DNA from: Pseudomonas mandelii
GTDB taxonomy: Bacteria; Pseudomonadota; Gammaproteobacteria; Pseudomonadales; Pseudomonadaceae
DNA length: 64,000 bases
Assembly: GCF_024138395.1 (NCBI RefSeq)
Contig: NZ_JAMYDU010000002.1
Location: 434,001-498,000, forward strand
Reading direction: 5' to 3'
Shown: positions 27,263 to 35,427 of the stretch, piece after piece
Layout of the letters: each line of letters starts with the position of its first letter
How positions within the stretch are numbered: position 1 is the first letter of the stretch
Notes under the pieces: model-generated
Told to the model about the DNA's origin: nothing
Database searches by the model: none
Seen by the model: the letters and a program-made list of their open reading frames with translations, nothing else
Made by a program: the position numbers and the translations under genes

Positions 27263-27847
27263 TCAGGGTTTCGGCGCCACACTCGTATCCGCACCCAACC
27301 ACTTCTGTGACAGCGCTTCGAGCCGACCATCCGCCTTGATCCGCTGCAGCGCGTTTTCCAGGCTGGCCTGAAATGCCGGATTACCCTTCTGGAACGGGAT
27401 CGCCAGGTTCACGGGCTGGTCGGCCTTCGGCTTTTCCTCGGTCAGCGACTGCACCAGCAGTATTGAGCGCGGCTCTTCTTTCTGCGCGATCAATTGCGCA
27501 TTGGTTTGAATGTAAGGTTGGCTGAAGTCGAAACGATCCGTGAGCGCCGGGGTCTGTGTGATGTGGTTGATGGCGATGTCGTATTTGCCACTTTCGACGC
27601 CAGTCAGCAGATCATTGGAATCGGTGACGACAAAGTCGGCGCGCACATCCAGTTCATTGGCCAACATTTGACCCAGCTCGACTTCGAAGCCGGTCAGTTT
27701 GCCGTCATCCTTGAAATTGAAGGGCGGGGTATTAGCCTCGAGAGCAATGCGCAATTCGCCGCGGTCGTTTACATCGTCAATCAGTTCGGCATGAGCCAAA
27801 GGGCTCAAAAGGGGTAGCAGGCAGATCAGGCCAGGCAAAAAGCGCAT
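27263..27847 (-). CDS. Periplasmic amino-acid-type solute-binding protein, internally shortened
   Basis: This has a signal peptide (MRFLPGLICLLPLLSPLAHA) and the start of a family-3 binding protein: RGELRIALEANTPPFNF, LTGFEVELGQML, DIAINHITQTPALTDRFDFS. The end is also typical (IPFQKGNPAFQASLENALQR, then EALSQKWLG). It is only 194 residues against about 250-270 for the family; the second lobe and hinge, usually about 65-70 residues, are replaced by a short linker around residues 125-150. The frame is continuous. The ATG at 27847 has AAGGAG 5 bases upstream. No permease or ATPase gene is adjacent, so it is an orphan. Confidence 0.7.
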   Translation of the reverse strand: MRFLPGLICLLPLLSPLAHAELIDDVNDRGELRIALEANTPPFNFKDDGKLTGFEVELGQMLANELDVRADFVVTDSNDLLTGVESGKYDIAINHITQTPALTDRFDFSQPYIQTNAQLIAQKEEPRSILLVQSLTEEKPKADQPVNLAIPFQKGNPAFQASLENALQRIKADGRLEALSQKWLGADTSVAPKP

Positions 27848-27982
27848 GGTCACTCCTTTGAATTCATTTATCGCGACGCGCTGTTCAGGCTCGCTTTGCT
27901 ATGGTTGTCGTGTGCCTTCGACAACGAATGGTCGTGAAGTTGTCACGGTCGAGCGAATTTTACGGAAAAAATGGAGAAGAAA

Positions 27983-28408
27983 ATGAAAAGCTTTATGTCA
28001 CGAGCAGCACTGGCAGGCCTGCTGATGGGGGTTTCGGTGTTGGCCAGTGCGGCCACCTCGGCCCCAAAGGGTGCTGGAGTGTCCATCGTTTCTCCCGAAG
28101 ACGGTGCAACGGTTCCACAGACTTTTATCGTCAAGTTCGCTGTCGAGAACATCGCGCTGGCGCCAGCGGGTGATGTCACCAAGAACACCGGCCATCACCA
28201 CTTGCTGATCGATGTCGACAAATTGCCAGCCGCCGGTGCTCCAATTCCAATGGATGCCAACCACATGCACTTCGGCAAGGCGCAGACCCAGGCGGAAATC
28301 AAACTGGCACCGGGCAAGCACACCCTGCAGCTGGAGTTGGGCGACAGCGGCCACATGCCGTTCGATCCGCCAATCGTGTCGAAGAAGATCACCGTCAATG
28401 TGAAGTAA
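27983..28408 (+). CDS. Periplasmic DUF4399 protein
   Basis: This is a 141-residue secreted protein with a signal peptide (MKSFMSRAALAGLLMGVSVL to ASA). The DUF4399 core carries histidine patches NTGHHHLLIDVD, PMDANHMHFGKAQT and DSGHMPFDPPIV, which suggest metal binding. The ATG at 27983 has GGAG 6 bases upstream, whereas the ATG at 27971 has no ribosome site. Function unknown. It is convergent with serA across a shared terminator. Confidence 0.75.
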   Translation: MKSFMSRAALAGLLMGVSVLASAATSAPKGAGVSIVSPEDGATVPQTFIVKFAVENIALAPAGDVTKNTGHHHLLIDVDKLPAAGAPIPMDANHMHFGKAQTQAEIKLAPGKHTLQLELGDSGHMPFDPPIVSKKITVNVK

Positions 28409-28422
28409 TTTTTCACGGACAT

Positions 28423-28455
28423 GAAAAAGGGAGCTCCGAGGAGCTCCCTTTTTTG
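28423..28455. terminator. Bidirectional terminator between DUF4399 and serA
   Basis: AAAAAGGGAGCTC and GAGCTCCCTTTTTT form a 12-bp stem with a CGAG loop. A-runs on the left and T-runs on the right let it end both convergent transcripts. Confidence 0.93.
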
Positions 28456-28470
28456 TCGCTCAAGTCGCGA

Positions 28471-29700
28471 TCAGAACAACACTCGGCAACGAATGGTGCC
28501 TTTGATGTGCTGCAGCTTCTCTTGCGCCAGGTCCGAGTATTCGGCATCGACGTCGATAACGACGTAGCCGACTTTCTCGTTGGTCTGCAGGAACTGACCG
28601 GAAATGTTGATGCCGTTTTCGGCGAAAACCTTGTTGATTTCGCTCATCACACCTGGAATGTTCTCGTGGATGTGCAGCAGACGGTGCTTGCCAGGGTGAG
28701 CCGGCAGGGCCACTTCCGGGAAGTTCACGGACGATACCGACGTACCGTTGTCGCTGTACTTGACCAGTTTTTCCGCCACTTCCAGACCAATGTTGGCCTG
28801 CGCTTCAGCGGTGGAACCACCGATGTGCGGGGTCAGGATCACGTTGTCCAGGCCACGCAGCGGGCTTTCGAACTCTTCTTCGTTGGAGCGCGGCTCCACC
28901 GGGAATACGTCGATGGCCGCGCCGATCAGGTGCTTGTCCTTGATCGCGTCCGCCAGGGCGTCCAGTTCAACCACGGTGCCGCGAGCAGCGTTGATCAGAA
29001 TGCCGCCCTTCTTGATGGCGCGGATTTCTTTCTCGCCGATCATCCACTGGGTGGCTGCGGTTTCCGGAACGTGCAGGGTGACGATGTCGGACATGCCCAG
29101 CAGTTCGTGCAGGTTGCCCACCTGGGTGGCGTTACCCAGTGGCAGCTTGGTCACGGTGTCGTAGAAGTACACCTGCATCCCTAAGCCTTCAGCCAGAACC
29201 GACAGTTGAGTACCGATCGAGCCGTAACCGACGATGCCCAGCTTCTTGCCACGGATTTCGAAGGAGTTGGCTGCGCTCTTGATCCAGCCGCCGCGGTGGC
29301 AGGAAGCGTTCTTCTCAGGGATGCCGCGCAGCAACAGGATCGCCTCGGCCAAGACCAGCTCGGCTACGGAGCGAGTGTTGGAGTACGGCGCGTTGAACAC
29401 GGCGATACCGCGTTCGCGGGCGGCGTTCAGGTCGACCTGGTTGGTGCCGATGCAGAAACAGCCGACAGCCACCAGTTTCTTCGCGTGATCGAAGATTTCT
29501 TCGGTCAGTTGAGTGCGGGAGCGAATGCCGATGAAGTGAGCATCAGCGATCTTTTCCTTCAGCTGGGCTTCCGGCAGAGAACCTGTGAGGTACTCGATGC
29601 TGGTGTAGCCCGCCGCCTTGAGGACGTCGACAGCCGATTGGTGGACGCCTTCGAGAAGAAGGAACTTGATCTTGCTCTTATCGAGAGAAGTCTTGCTCAT
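28471..29700 (-). CDS. serA: D-3-phosphoglycerate dehydrogenase SerA
   Basis: It oxidises 3-phosphoglycerate to 3-phosphohydroxypyruvate, the first step of serine synthesis, and can also reduce 2-oxoglutarate to D-2-hydroxyglutarate. The protein is 409 residues. The NAD motif is LGIVGYGSIGTQLS, the catalytic region has HIGGSTAEAQ and the NAARGTVVEL segment, and the C-terminal ACT domain (about 335-409, HENIPGVMSEINKVFAENGI) allows serine feedback. It is divergent from the D-2-hydroxyglutarate dehydrogenase gene, with which it is functionally coupled. Confidence 0.96.
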   Translation of the reverse strand: MSKTSLDKSKIKFLLLEGVHQSAVDVLKAAGYTSIEYLTGSLPEAQLKEKIADAHFIGIRSRTQLTEEIFDHAKKLVAVGCFCIGTNQVDLNAARERGIAVFNAPYSNTRSVAELVLAEAILLLRGIPEKNASCHRGGWIKSAANSFEIRGKKLGIVGYGSIGTQLSVLAEGLGMQVYFYDTVTKLPLGNATQVGNLHELLGMSDIVTLHVPETAATQWMIGEKEIRAIKKGGILINAARGTVVELDALADAIKDKHLIGAAIDVFPVEPRSNEEEFESPLRGLDNVILTPHIGGSTAEAQANIGLEVAEKLVKYSDNGTSVSSVNFPEVALPAHPGKHRLLHIHENIPGVMSEINKVFAENGINISGQFLQTNEKVGYVVIDVDAEYSDLAQEKLQHIKGTIRCRVLF

Positions 29701-29817
29701 CTGCGTAAACCTGTATCCCGGAGAAAATTGGCAGGGAAGTAGCCAGCAGACGCTGACCCGAGCGGCATGACAGCCGTCGCCGCAGAACAGCCTTTGGGCA
29801 CTATCCTGCGGGGTCGG

Positions 29818-29829
29818 TATGCTAGCATA
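29818..29829. promoter_or_regulatory. Symmetric -10 candidate shared by serA and the D2HG dehydrogenase gene
   Basis: TATGCTAGCATA is a perfect 12-bp palindrome that presents TATGCT, a plausible -10 hexamer, on each strand. It lies 117 bases from the serA start and 76 from the divergent gene. No equally good -35 is visible, so this is a candidate only. Confidence 0.35.
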
Positions 29830-29905
29830 TGCACTCCGCTAAACACTCATTCCTGCGACGTGAAGCGTCTTCAGGATGACCATGAATTGTTCGAGAGTTC
29901 TGTCG

Positions 29906-31300
29906 ATGACCAATCCTGCGTTGCTTGATGAGCTGAAGACCCTGGTTGAGCCTGGCAAGGTACTGACCGACGCCGACTCCCTGAATGCTTACGGTAAGGA
30001 TTGGACCAAGCATTTCGCCCCGGCGCCGACCGCCATTGTGTTTCCCAAGACCACCGAGCAGGTCCAGGCCATTGTCCGTTGGGCCAATGAACAAAAGGTT
30101 GCCCTGGTGCCGTCCGGCGGACGTACCGGGCTTTCGGCTGCGGCGGTGGCGGCTAATGGCGAAGTGGTCGTGTCCTTCGACTACATGAACCAGATTCTCG
30201 ACGTGAACCTGACCGACCGCACGGCCGTTTGTCAGCCGGGCGTGATCACCGAGCAATTGCAGAACAAGGCCGAAGAGCACGGCCTGTACTACCCGGTGGA
30301 CTTCGCTTCAGCAGGTTCAAGCCAGATTGGCGGCAACATCGGCACCAATGCCGGCGGAATCAAGGTGATTCGCTATGGCATGACCCGCAACTGGGTGGCC
30401 GGCATGAAAGTCGTCACCGGCAAGGGCGATCTGCTGGAACTGAACAAAGACCTGATCAAGAACGCCACCGGCTACGACCTGCGTCAGCTGTTTATCGGCG
30501 CCGAAGGCACGCTGGGTTTTGTGGTCGAGGCCACTATGCGATTGGACCGTGCGCCGAAAAACCTCACCGCGATGGTCCTCGGCACCGCCGATTTCGATTC
30601 GATCATGCCGGTGCTGCACGCGTTTCAGAGCAAACTTGACCTGACCGCGTTCGAATTCTTCTCCGATAAAGCCTTGGCCAAGGTTATGGCGCGCGGCGAT
30701 GTGCCGGCGCCGTTCGAATCCGATTGCCCGTTCTACGCGCTGCTGGAATTCGAAGCGACCACTGAAGAAGTGGCCAATCACGCCCTGGAAACCTTCGAGC
30801 ACTGCGTCGAGCAGGGCTGGGTACTGGACGGCGTGATGAGCCAGAGCGAAACCCAGCTACAGAACCTGTGGAAATTGCGCGAGTATATCTCCGAAACCAT
30901 CTCCCACTGGACGCCCTACAAAAACGACATTTCGGTCACTGTGTCGAAAGTCCCGGCGTTCCTGAAGGAAATCGATGCGATCGTCGGCGAACACTACCCG
31001 GATTTCGAAATCGTCTGGTTCGGCCACATTGGCGATGGCAACCTGCATTTGAACATTCTCAAGCCGGATAACCTTAGCAAGGACGAGTTCTTCGCCAAGT
31101 GTGCGACCGTCAACAAGTGGGTGTTCGAAACCGTCGAGAAGTACAACGGTTCGATTTCCGCCGAGCACGGCGTAGGCATGACCAAGCGTGACTACTTGAC
31201 CTACAGCCGCTCGCCGGTTGAGATCGAGTACATGAAAGCCGTCAAAGCGGTGTTCGACCCGAACGGCATCATGAACCCGGGCAAGATTTTCGCTGTTTGA
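29906..31300 (+). CDS. d2hgdh: FAD-dependent D-2-hydroxyglutarate dehydrogenase
   Basis: It oxidises D-2-hydroxyglutarate back to 2-oxoglutarate and passes electrons to the respiratory chain. The protein is 464 residues, with a PCMH FAD domain (about 35-215: PSGGRTGLSAAAVA, SSQIGGNIGTNAGGIKVIRY) and a C-terminal FAD-oxidase domain with HIGDGNLHLN and SAEHGVGMTKRDYL, the metal and substrate site. The ATG at 29906 gives the family N-terminus MTNPALLDELKTL; an upstream ATG at 29876 is possible but unsupported. Work in P. stutzeri showed that this enzyme drives SerA by removing D-2-hydroxyglutarate, which fits the divergent pairing here. Confidence 0.88.
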   Translation: MTNPALLDELKTLVEPGKVLTDADSLNAYGKDWTKHFAPAPTAIVFPKTTEQVQAIVRWANEQKVALVPSGGRTGLSAAAVAANGEVVVSFDYMNQILDVNLTDRTAVCQPGVITEQLQNKAEEHGLYYPVDFASAGSSQIGGNIGTNAGGIKVIRYGMTRNWVAGMKVVTGKGDLLELNKDLIKNATGYDLRQLFIGAEGTLGFVVEATMRLDRAPKNLTAMVLGTADFDSIMPVLHAFQSKLDLTAFEFFSDKALAKVMARGDVPAPFESDCPFYALLEFEATTEEVANHALETFEHCVEQGWVLDGVMSQSETQLQNLWKLREYISETISHWTPYKNDISVTVSKVPAFLKEIDAIVGEHYPDFEIVWFGHIGDGNLHLNILKPDNLSKDEFFAKCATVNKWVFETVEKYNGSISAEHGVGMTKRDYLTYSRSPVEIEYMKAVKAVFDPNGIMNPGKIFAV

Positions 31301-31337
31301 TTTTCGAACTTTAAGCGCACGAATCAGGAGTCGGTCA

Positions 31338-32003
31338 ATGAGCTATCAGCACCAGTATGTCGACGGCACGCGTATTCATTTCCCGTTGGGGAAAGTGGTG
31401 TGCATCGGCCGTAACTACGCCGAACACGCCAAGGAACTGGACAACCCGGTGCCAACTGAACCACTGCTGTTCATCAAACCGGGCAGTTGCGTGGTGCCGC
31501 TGGAAGGCGGTTTCAGCATTCCGACCGAGCGTGGCTCGGTGCATTACGAAGCGGAAATCGCCGTGTTGATCGGCAAGCCGTTGTCGACCAAACCGAGCCG
31601 TGAAGAAGTGCTGGATGCTATCTCCGGCATCGCTCCGGCCCTGGACCTGACCCTGCGTGACAAGCAGGCCGAGCTGAAAGCCAAGGGCCTGCCGTGGGAA
31701 ATCGCCAAGTCCTTCGACGGTGCGGCAGTGATTGCGCCGTTCGTGGCGGGTAGCACCTTCGCTGACCTGACCGACATCGGTATCCGCCTGACCATCAACG
31801 GCGAAGTCCGCCAGGATGGCAACAGCAAGGACATGCTCAATCCGATCGTGCCGATGATCCAGTACATGGCCGGCTGCTTCTCGCTGCAGGCCGGTGATGT
31901 GATCCTCACCGGCACGCCGGTGGGCGTTGGCCCGCTGAATGTCGGTGACGAACTGGTGCTCGAACTGCCGGGCGCCAGCCGCTTCACCAGCAGCGTCCTT
32001 TGA
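31338..32003 (+). CDS. Fumarylacetoacetate hydrolase (FAH) family protein
   Basis: This is a 221-residue YcgM-like enzyme. Visible are CIGRNYAEHAKEL, the metal-binding glutamates in HYEAEIAVLIGK, and TGTPVGVGPLNVGDEL at the C-terminus. Family members act as acylpyruvases, oxaloacetate decarboxylases or hydratases of the catechol meta pathway; the substrate here is unknown. AGGAG precedes the ATG. It starts 37 bases after the D2HG dehydrogenase gene and is probably co-transcribed with it. Confidence 0.85.
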   Translation: MSYQHQYVDGTRIHFPLGKVVCIGRNYAEHAKELDNPVPTEPLLFIKPGSCVVPLEGGFSIPTERGSVHYEAEIAVLIGKPLSTKPSREEVLDAISGIAPALDLTLRDKQAELKAKGLPWEIAKSFDGAAVIAPFVAGSTFADLTDIGIRLTINGEVRQDGNSKDMLNPIVPMIQYMAGCFSLQAGDVILTGTPVGVGPLNVGDELVLELPGASRFTSSVL

Positions 32004-32016
32004 TTTACACATAACC

Positions 32017-32108
32017 TTGTGGGAGCGGGCTTGCCCGCTATGAGTCCATAACAGTCAACATTGATGTTGAATGTCAAACCGCCATCGCGGGCAAGCCCGC
32101 TCCCACAT
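32017..32108. repeat. REPIN, inward type
   Basis: Inward-facing GAGCGGGCTTGCCCGC units with a GTCAACATTGATGTTGA core (type A) lie 14 bases after the FAH-family stop. Confidence 0.92.
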
Positions 32109-32252
32109 TGGTTTTGTGATCGCCCGCAAAGGGCAATCCCGCCATTTCCCGTTTTTTTCACATCATGTCCGGATAATTCCTGGGCTTCTGGCGTCTGAGC
32201 CAGTCCCAATGTGCTATTACCCATAGCCTGAATTTCTGGAACGCATCCCCGC

Positions 32253-33182
32253 ATGGCCACCCAACCGCTGTCCAAGCTGAAAACTGCCCGCCGCTCGCGC
32301 TTTGCGATGCGTTGGTACTCCTGGCTTTTGCTGGTGGCGGCGGCTGTGTATGGCCTCGTGTTTGCGATGCACTGGGATGATCGCGGCGTGCTCTGGGTGA
32401 TGGAGCGCTTCGAAAGTCCGGCCGAACGAAAAGAAAGTATCTGGCTGCCGGATTACCGCGTGGTCATCGACGCCAAGCGGCTACCGGGTATGGAAAAGGA
32501 CGAAGCATCAGACGTCTCTTATGACCCGCAGACCAAAACCCTGTTTGCGGTGATGGGCAAGAACCCGTTCCTGGTCGAACTGACGTTGCAGGGCGATGTG
32601 TTGCGCAAGATGCCGCTGGTGGGTTGGAGCAACCCGGAAGGGGTGGCGGTCATGGGCAATGGTTTGCTGGCGATCACCGATGAGCGCGCGCACCTGCTGT
32701 CCATCGTCAAGGTCGATGCCGATACTCGCGAACTGAATATCGCCAGTTTCCCGAAATACGACCTGGGCCCGTCGCAAGACCAGAACAAAGCCTTCGAGGC
32801 GATTGTGTGGGATGCGCGCAACCAGCAACTGCTGCTGGGTGAAGAGCGTCCGCCGGCGCTGTTCAGCTGGAAAAGCGACGGCAGCCAAATCCTCAAGGGC
32901 GACAAGCAAAAGCTGTCCAGCGACGAACTGGATATCCGCAACCTGTCGGCTCTGGCCATCGATTCGCGCACCGGCCATACCCTGGTGCTGTCCGCCGATT
33001 CGCATCTGTTGCTGGAGTTGGACGAGAAAGGCGAGCAGGTCAGTTTCATGACCTTGCTGGGTGGTTTCAATGGTCTGAAGAAAACCATTCCCCGCGCCGA
33101 AGGTGTGGCCATGGACGAAGCGGGCACGCTGTACATTGTGAGTGAGCCGAACCTGTTCTACCGTTTCGAAAAGCAAAAATAA
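32253..33182 (+). CDS. SdiA-regulated/YjiK-like beta-propeller protein (copy 1)
   Basis: This is a 309-residue protein with one N-terminal membrane anchor (about 22-40, YSWLLLVAAAVYGLVFAMHW) and a periplasmic SdiA-regulated domain. Signature stretches are EASDVSYDPQTKTLFAVMG, NPEGVAVMGNGLLAITDE and the closing AEGVAMDEAGTLYIVSEPNL FYRF region. Function unknown; the fold resembles NHL/lactonase propellers. A paralogue follows. Confidence 0.8.
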   Translation: MATQPLSKLKTARRSRFAMRWYSWLLLVAAAVYGLVFAMHWDDRGVLWVMERFESPAERKESIWLPDYRVVIDAKRLPGMEKDEASDVSYDPQTKTLFAVMGKNPFLVELTLQGDVLRKMPLVGWSNPEGVAVMGNGLLAITDERAHLLSIVKVDADTRELNIASFPKYDLGPSQDQNKAFEAIVWDARNQQLLLGEERPPALFSWKSDGSQILKGDKQKLSSDELDIRNLSALAIDSRTGHTLVLSADSHLLLELDEKGEQVSFMTLLGGFNGLKKTIPRAEGVAMDEAGTLYIVSEPNLFYRFEKQK

Positions 33183-33189
33183 TCGCCCC

Positions 33190-33292
33190 GTAGGAGCTGC
33201 CGAAGGCTCGGGCCGCGTTCGGACGATCTTTTGATCTTCAGCGATCTTGCTGACGCCAAAATCAAAAGATCGCAGCCTGCGGCAGCTCCTAC
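33190..33292. repeat. Inverted repeat of the GTAGGAGCTGCCGAAGGC family
   Basis: The arms GTAGGAGCTGCC.GAAGGCT and complement enclose a second inverted pair, ATCTTTTGAT/ATCAAAAGAT. It is related to the elements at 14278 and 19575. It separates the two SdiA-regulated paralogues. Confidence 0.85.
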
Positions 33293-33399
33293 GCCGAATG
33301 CATCGTGCGCAGGTTGTGATTCAAGGCAGGTGGCCATTAAGCTTCAATTCATACAGTCGTGATATTTCATCTGCCTGTTTCGAACCCGAGTCCGCCTGA

Positions 33400-34317
33400 A
33401 TGCGTCGATTTGCCCGCCCCAAACCCCTGATACTGATCCTGTCGGTGATTGCGTTGATCGTGCTGGTTGCCATTGGCCAGCACCTGCGCCTGTTCGAGCG
33501 CACCTGGTTCAATGTGCAGACGCTATGGCAGCCGATGAATGCTCAGTCGATTGGCCTGGATCAGTATCAGGTAGCAATCGAGGCGCGGGTCATTGACGGG
33601 CTGGACGATGATGTTTCGGCGCTGACCTTCGATCCCGTGCGCAAAAGCCTGTTCACGGTCACCAACAAAAACGCCGAACTGATCGAATTGTCCCTGGAGG
33701 GCAAAATCCTGCGGCGTGTGGCGCTGATCGGGTTTGGCGACCCGGAGGCGGTGGAGTTCATCAGCGCTGACACTTACGTGATCACCGACGAGCGTGAGCA
33801 ACGGCTGATCAAGATTCATCTGGAAAAGGACACGACGTTCCTCGATGCCGCGGACGCCGAGCAGATAACCCTCGGCGTGCACATGAGTGGCAACAAGGGG
33901 TTTGAGGGGTTGGCCTATGACTCGGTGGGCAAGCGCTTGTTTGTCGCCAAGGAGCGCGATCCGATGCTGATTTACGAAGTGCAGGGCTTTCCGCATTACA
34001 ACCCGGAGAAGTCCTACGCGGTGCATGTGGTGAACAACCCCAAGCGCGATGCCGGGATGTTCGTGCGAGACCTGTCGAGCCTGCAGTACGACGAGCGCAG
34101 CGGCCATTTGTTGGCGCTATCCGATGAGTCGCGACTGATTCTGGAGCTGGATGTCGACGGGCGACCGTTGACCACTCTGTCACTGAGCAAGGGGCGTCAG
34201 GGATTGCAGAAAACTGTGCCGCAAGCGGAAGGCATCGCCATGGACGACGACGGCACTCTGTACCTCGTCAGCGAGCCGAACCTTTTCTACGTCTTCAAAA
34301 AACCGGCACAGCCCTAA
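33400..34317 (+). CDS. SdiA-regulated/YjiK-like beta-propeller protein (copy 2)
   Basis: This is a 305-residue paralogue of the preceding gene, with an N-terminal membrane anchor (about 9-26, LILILSVIALIVLVAIGQ) and the same repeats: DVSALTFDPVRKSLFTVTN, DPEAVEFISADTYVITDE and AEGIAMDDDGTLYLVSEPNL. The two copies diverge in the middle; this one has an extra segment near QGFPHYNPEKSYAVHVV. The ribosome site is poor. Function unknown. Confidence 0.8.
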   Translation: MRRFARPKPLILILSVIALIVLVAIGQHLRLFERTWFNVQTLWQPMNAQSIGLDQYQVAIEARVIDGLDDDVSALTFDPVRKSLFTVTNKNAELIELSLEGKILRRVALIGFGDPEAVEFISADTYVITDEREQRLIKIHLEKDTTFLDAADAEQITLGVHMSGNKGFEGLAYDSVGKRLFVAKERDPMLIYEVQGFPHYNPEKSYAVHVVNNPKRDAGMFVRDLSSLQYDERSGHLLALSDESRLILELDVDGRPLTTLSLSKGRQGLQKTVPQAEGIAMDDDGTLYLVSEPNLFYVFKKPAQP

Positions 34318-34334
34318 CCAACACCCCAAACAAA

Positions 34335-34428
34335 CTGTAGGAGCGAAGCTTGCTCGCGAAGAGGCCATAACAGTCAACTGAGATGTTGAATGCTATGGCC
34401 TCTTCGCGAGCAAGCTTCGCTCCTACAG
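34335..34428. repeat. REPIN, inward type, GAGCGAAGCTTGCTCGCGAAG variant
   Basis: Nearly perfect 40-base arms (CTGTAGGAGCGAAGCTTGCT and complement, extended by GGCCATA/TATGGCC) enclose a core with ATGTTGA. It lies between convergent genes (SdiA copy 2 and rpiA). Confidence 0.92.
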
Positions 34429-34440
34429 GAGGACGAGGCG

Positions 34441-35112
34441 TCAGGCTTTGAGGGTCTTCACACCTTCACTCGTCCCCAGCAGCAACAAATCAGCCGGGCG
34501 GGCCGCGAACAAGCCGTTGGTGACCACGCCGACGATGGCATTGATCTGTGTTTCCAGTTCCACCGGATTGGTGATCTGCATGTTGAACACATCGAGGATG
34601 ATGTTGCCGTTGTCGGTCAGCACGCCTTCACGGTAAACCGGGTCGCCGCCGAGCTTCACCAGTTGGCGGGCCACGTGGCTGCGGGCCATCGGGATCACTT
34701 CCACCGGCAGCGGGAACGCGCCGAGCACCGGCACCAGTTTGCTGGCGTCGGCGATGCAGATGAAGGTCTTGGCCACGGCCGCAACAATCTTCTCGCGAGT
34801 CAGGGCTGCGCCGCCGCCCTTGATCAGGTTCAGGTGCTCGTCGCTTTCATCGGCGCCGTCGACGTAGAACTCCAGGTCGCTGACGGTATTGAGCTCATAC
34901 ACCGGAATGCCGTGGCCCTTGAGGCGGGCGGCGGTGGCTTCGGAACTGGCGACCGCGCCATCGAACGCGCCTTTGTGCTTGGCCAGGGCATCGATGAAGC
35001 AGTTGGCGGTAGAGCCGGTGCCGACCCCGACGATGCTCTTGTCGTCGAGTTTCGGGAGGATGAAGTCGACGGCGGCCTGGGCTACGGCCTGTTTGAGTTG
35101 ATCCTGGGTCAT
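34441..35112 (-). CDS. rpiA: Ribose-5-phosphate isomerase A
   Basis: It interconverts ribose 5-phosphate and ribulose 5-phosphate in the pentose phosphate pathway. The protein is 223 residues, the family length. Motifs are [28 protein letters not shown] with the catalytic acidic residues, and [13 protein letters not shown] with the catalytic lysine. The ATG at 35112 has GGAG upstream; the open frame continues 70 codons further but through a REPIN, so it is not used. It is divergent from ilvA. Confidence 0.96.
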   Translation of the reverse strand: MTQDQLKQAVAQAAVDFILPKLDDKSIVGVGTGSTANCFIDALAKHKGAFDGAVASSEATAARLKGHGIPVYELNTVSDLEFYVDGADESDEHLNLIKGGGAALTREKIVAAVAKTFICIADASKLVPVLGAFPLPVEVIPMARSHVARQLVKLGGDPVYREGVLTDNGNIILDVFNMQITNPVELETQINAIVGVVTNGLFAARPADLLLLGTSEGVKTLKA

Positions 35113-35225
35113 GCGGGCTCCGAAGTGCCGAAAGGGGGGACGAAAGGCCGGCATTATAGGCCTCGCAATGGGGAAGGTCATTGCCCGATTGGCGGTCAAA
35201 TGCGCATGCCCGACAACTGATAACC

Positions 35226-35317
35226 GTAGGAGCGAGGCTTGCCCGCGAAAGCGATCTAACCGCCAACATTTATGTCGGATGTTAAGACCTCTTCGCGAGC
35301 AAGCTTCGCTCCTACAG
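35226..35317. repeat. REPIN, inward type, mixed arms
   Basis: The left arm is of the GAGCGAGGCTTGCCCGCGAA kind and the right arm of the GCGAGCAAGCTTCGCTCC kind, so the element is a hybrid of two REP subfamilies. It lies in the rpiA-ilvA intergenic region, which must also hold both divergent promoters. Confidence 0.88.
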
Positions 35318-35427
35318 GTCATGATCTCTTTTCGATGAGCCTAAAACCTCTTGATTCGTGTGGTCGTCCGCCCAAAAGCCGGGTTAGACTCCTTGGCCCT
35401 GCCCAACCCGCTCAGTGATGCTTTCCG

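Noticed and set aside
27263..27847. A frameshift to explain the short solute-binding protein
   Set aside because: The frame runs without a stop from the signal peptide to the normal C-terminus; the missing part is an in-frame loss.
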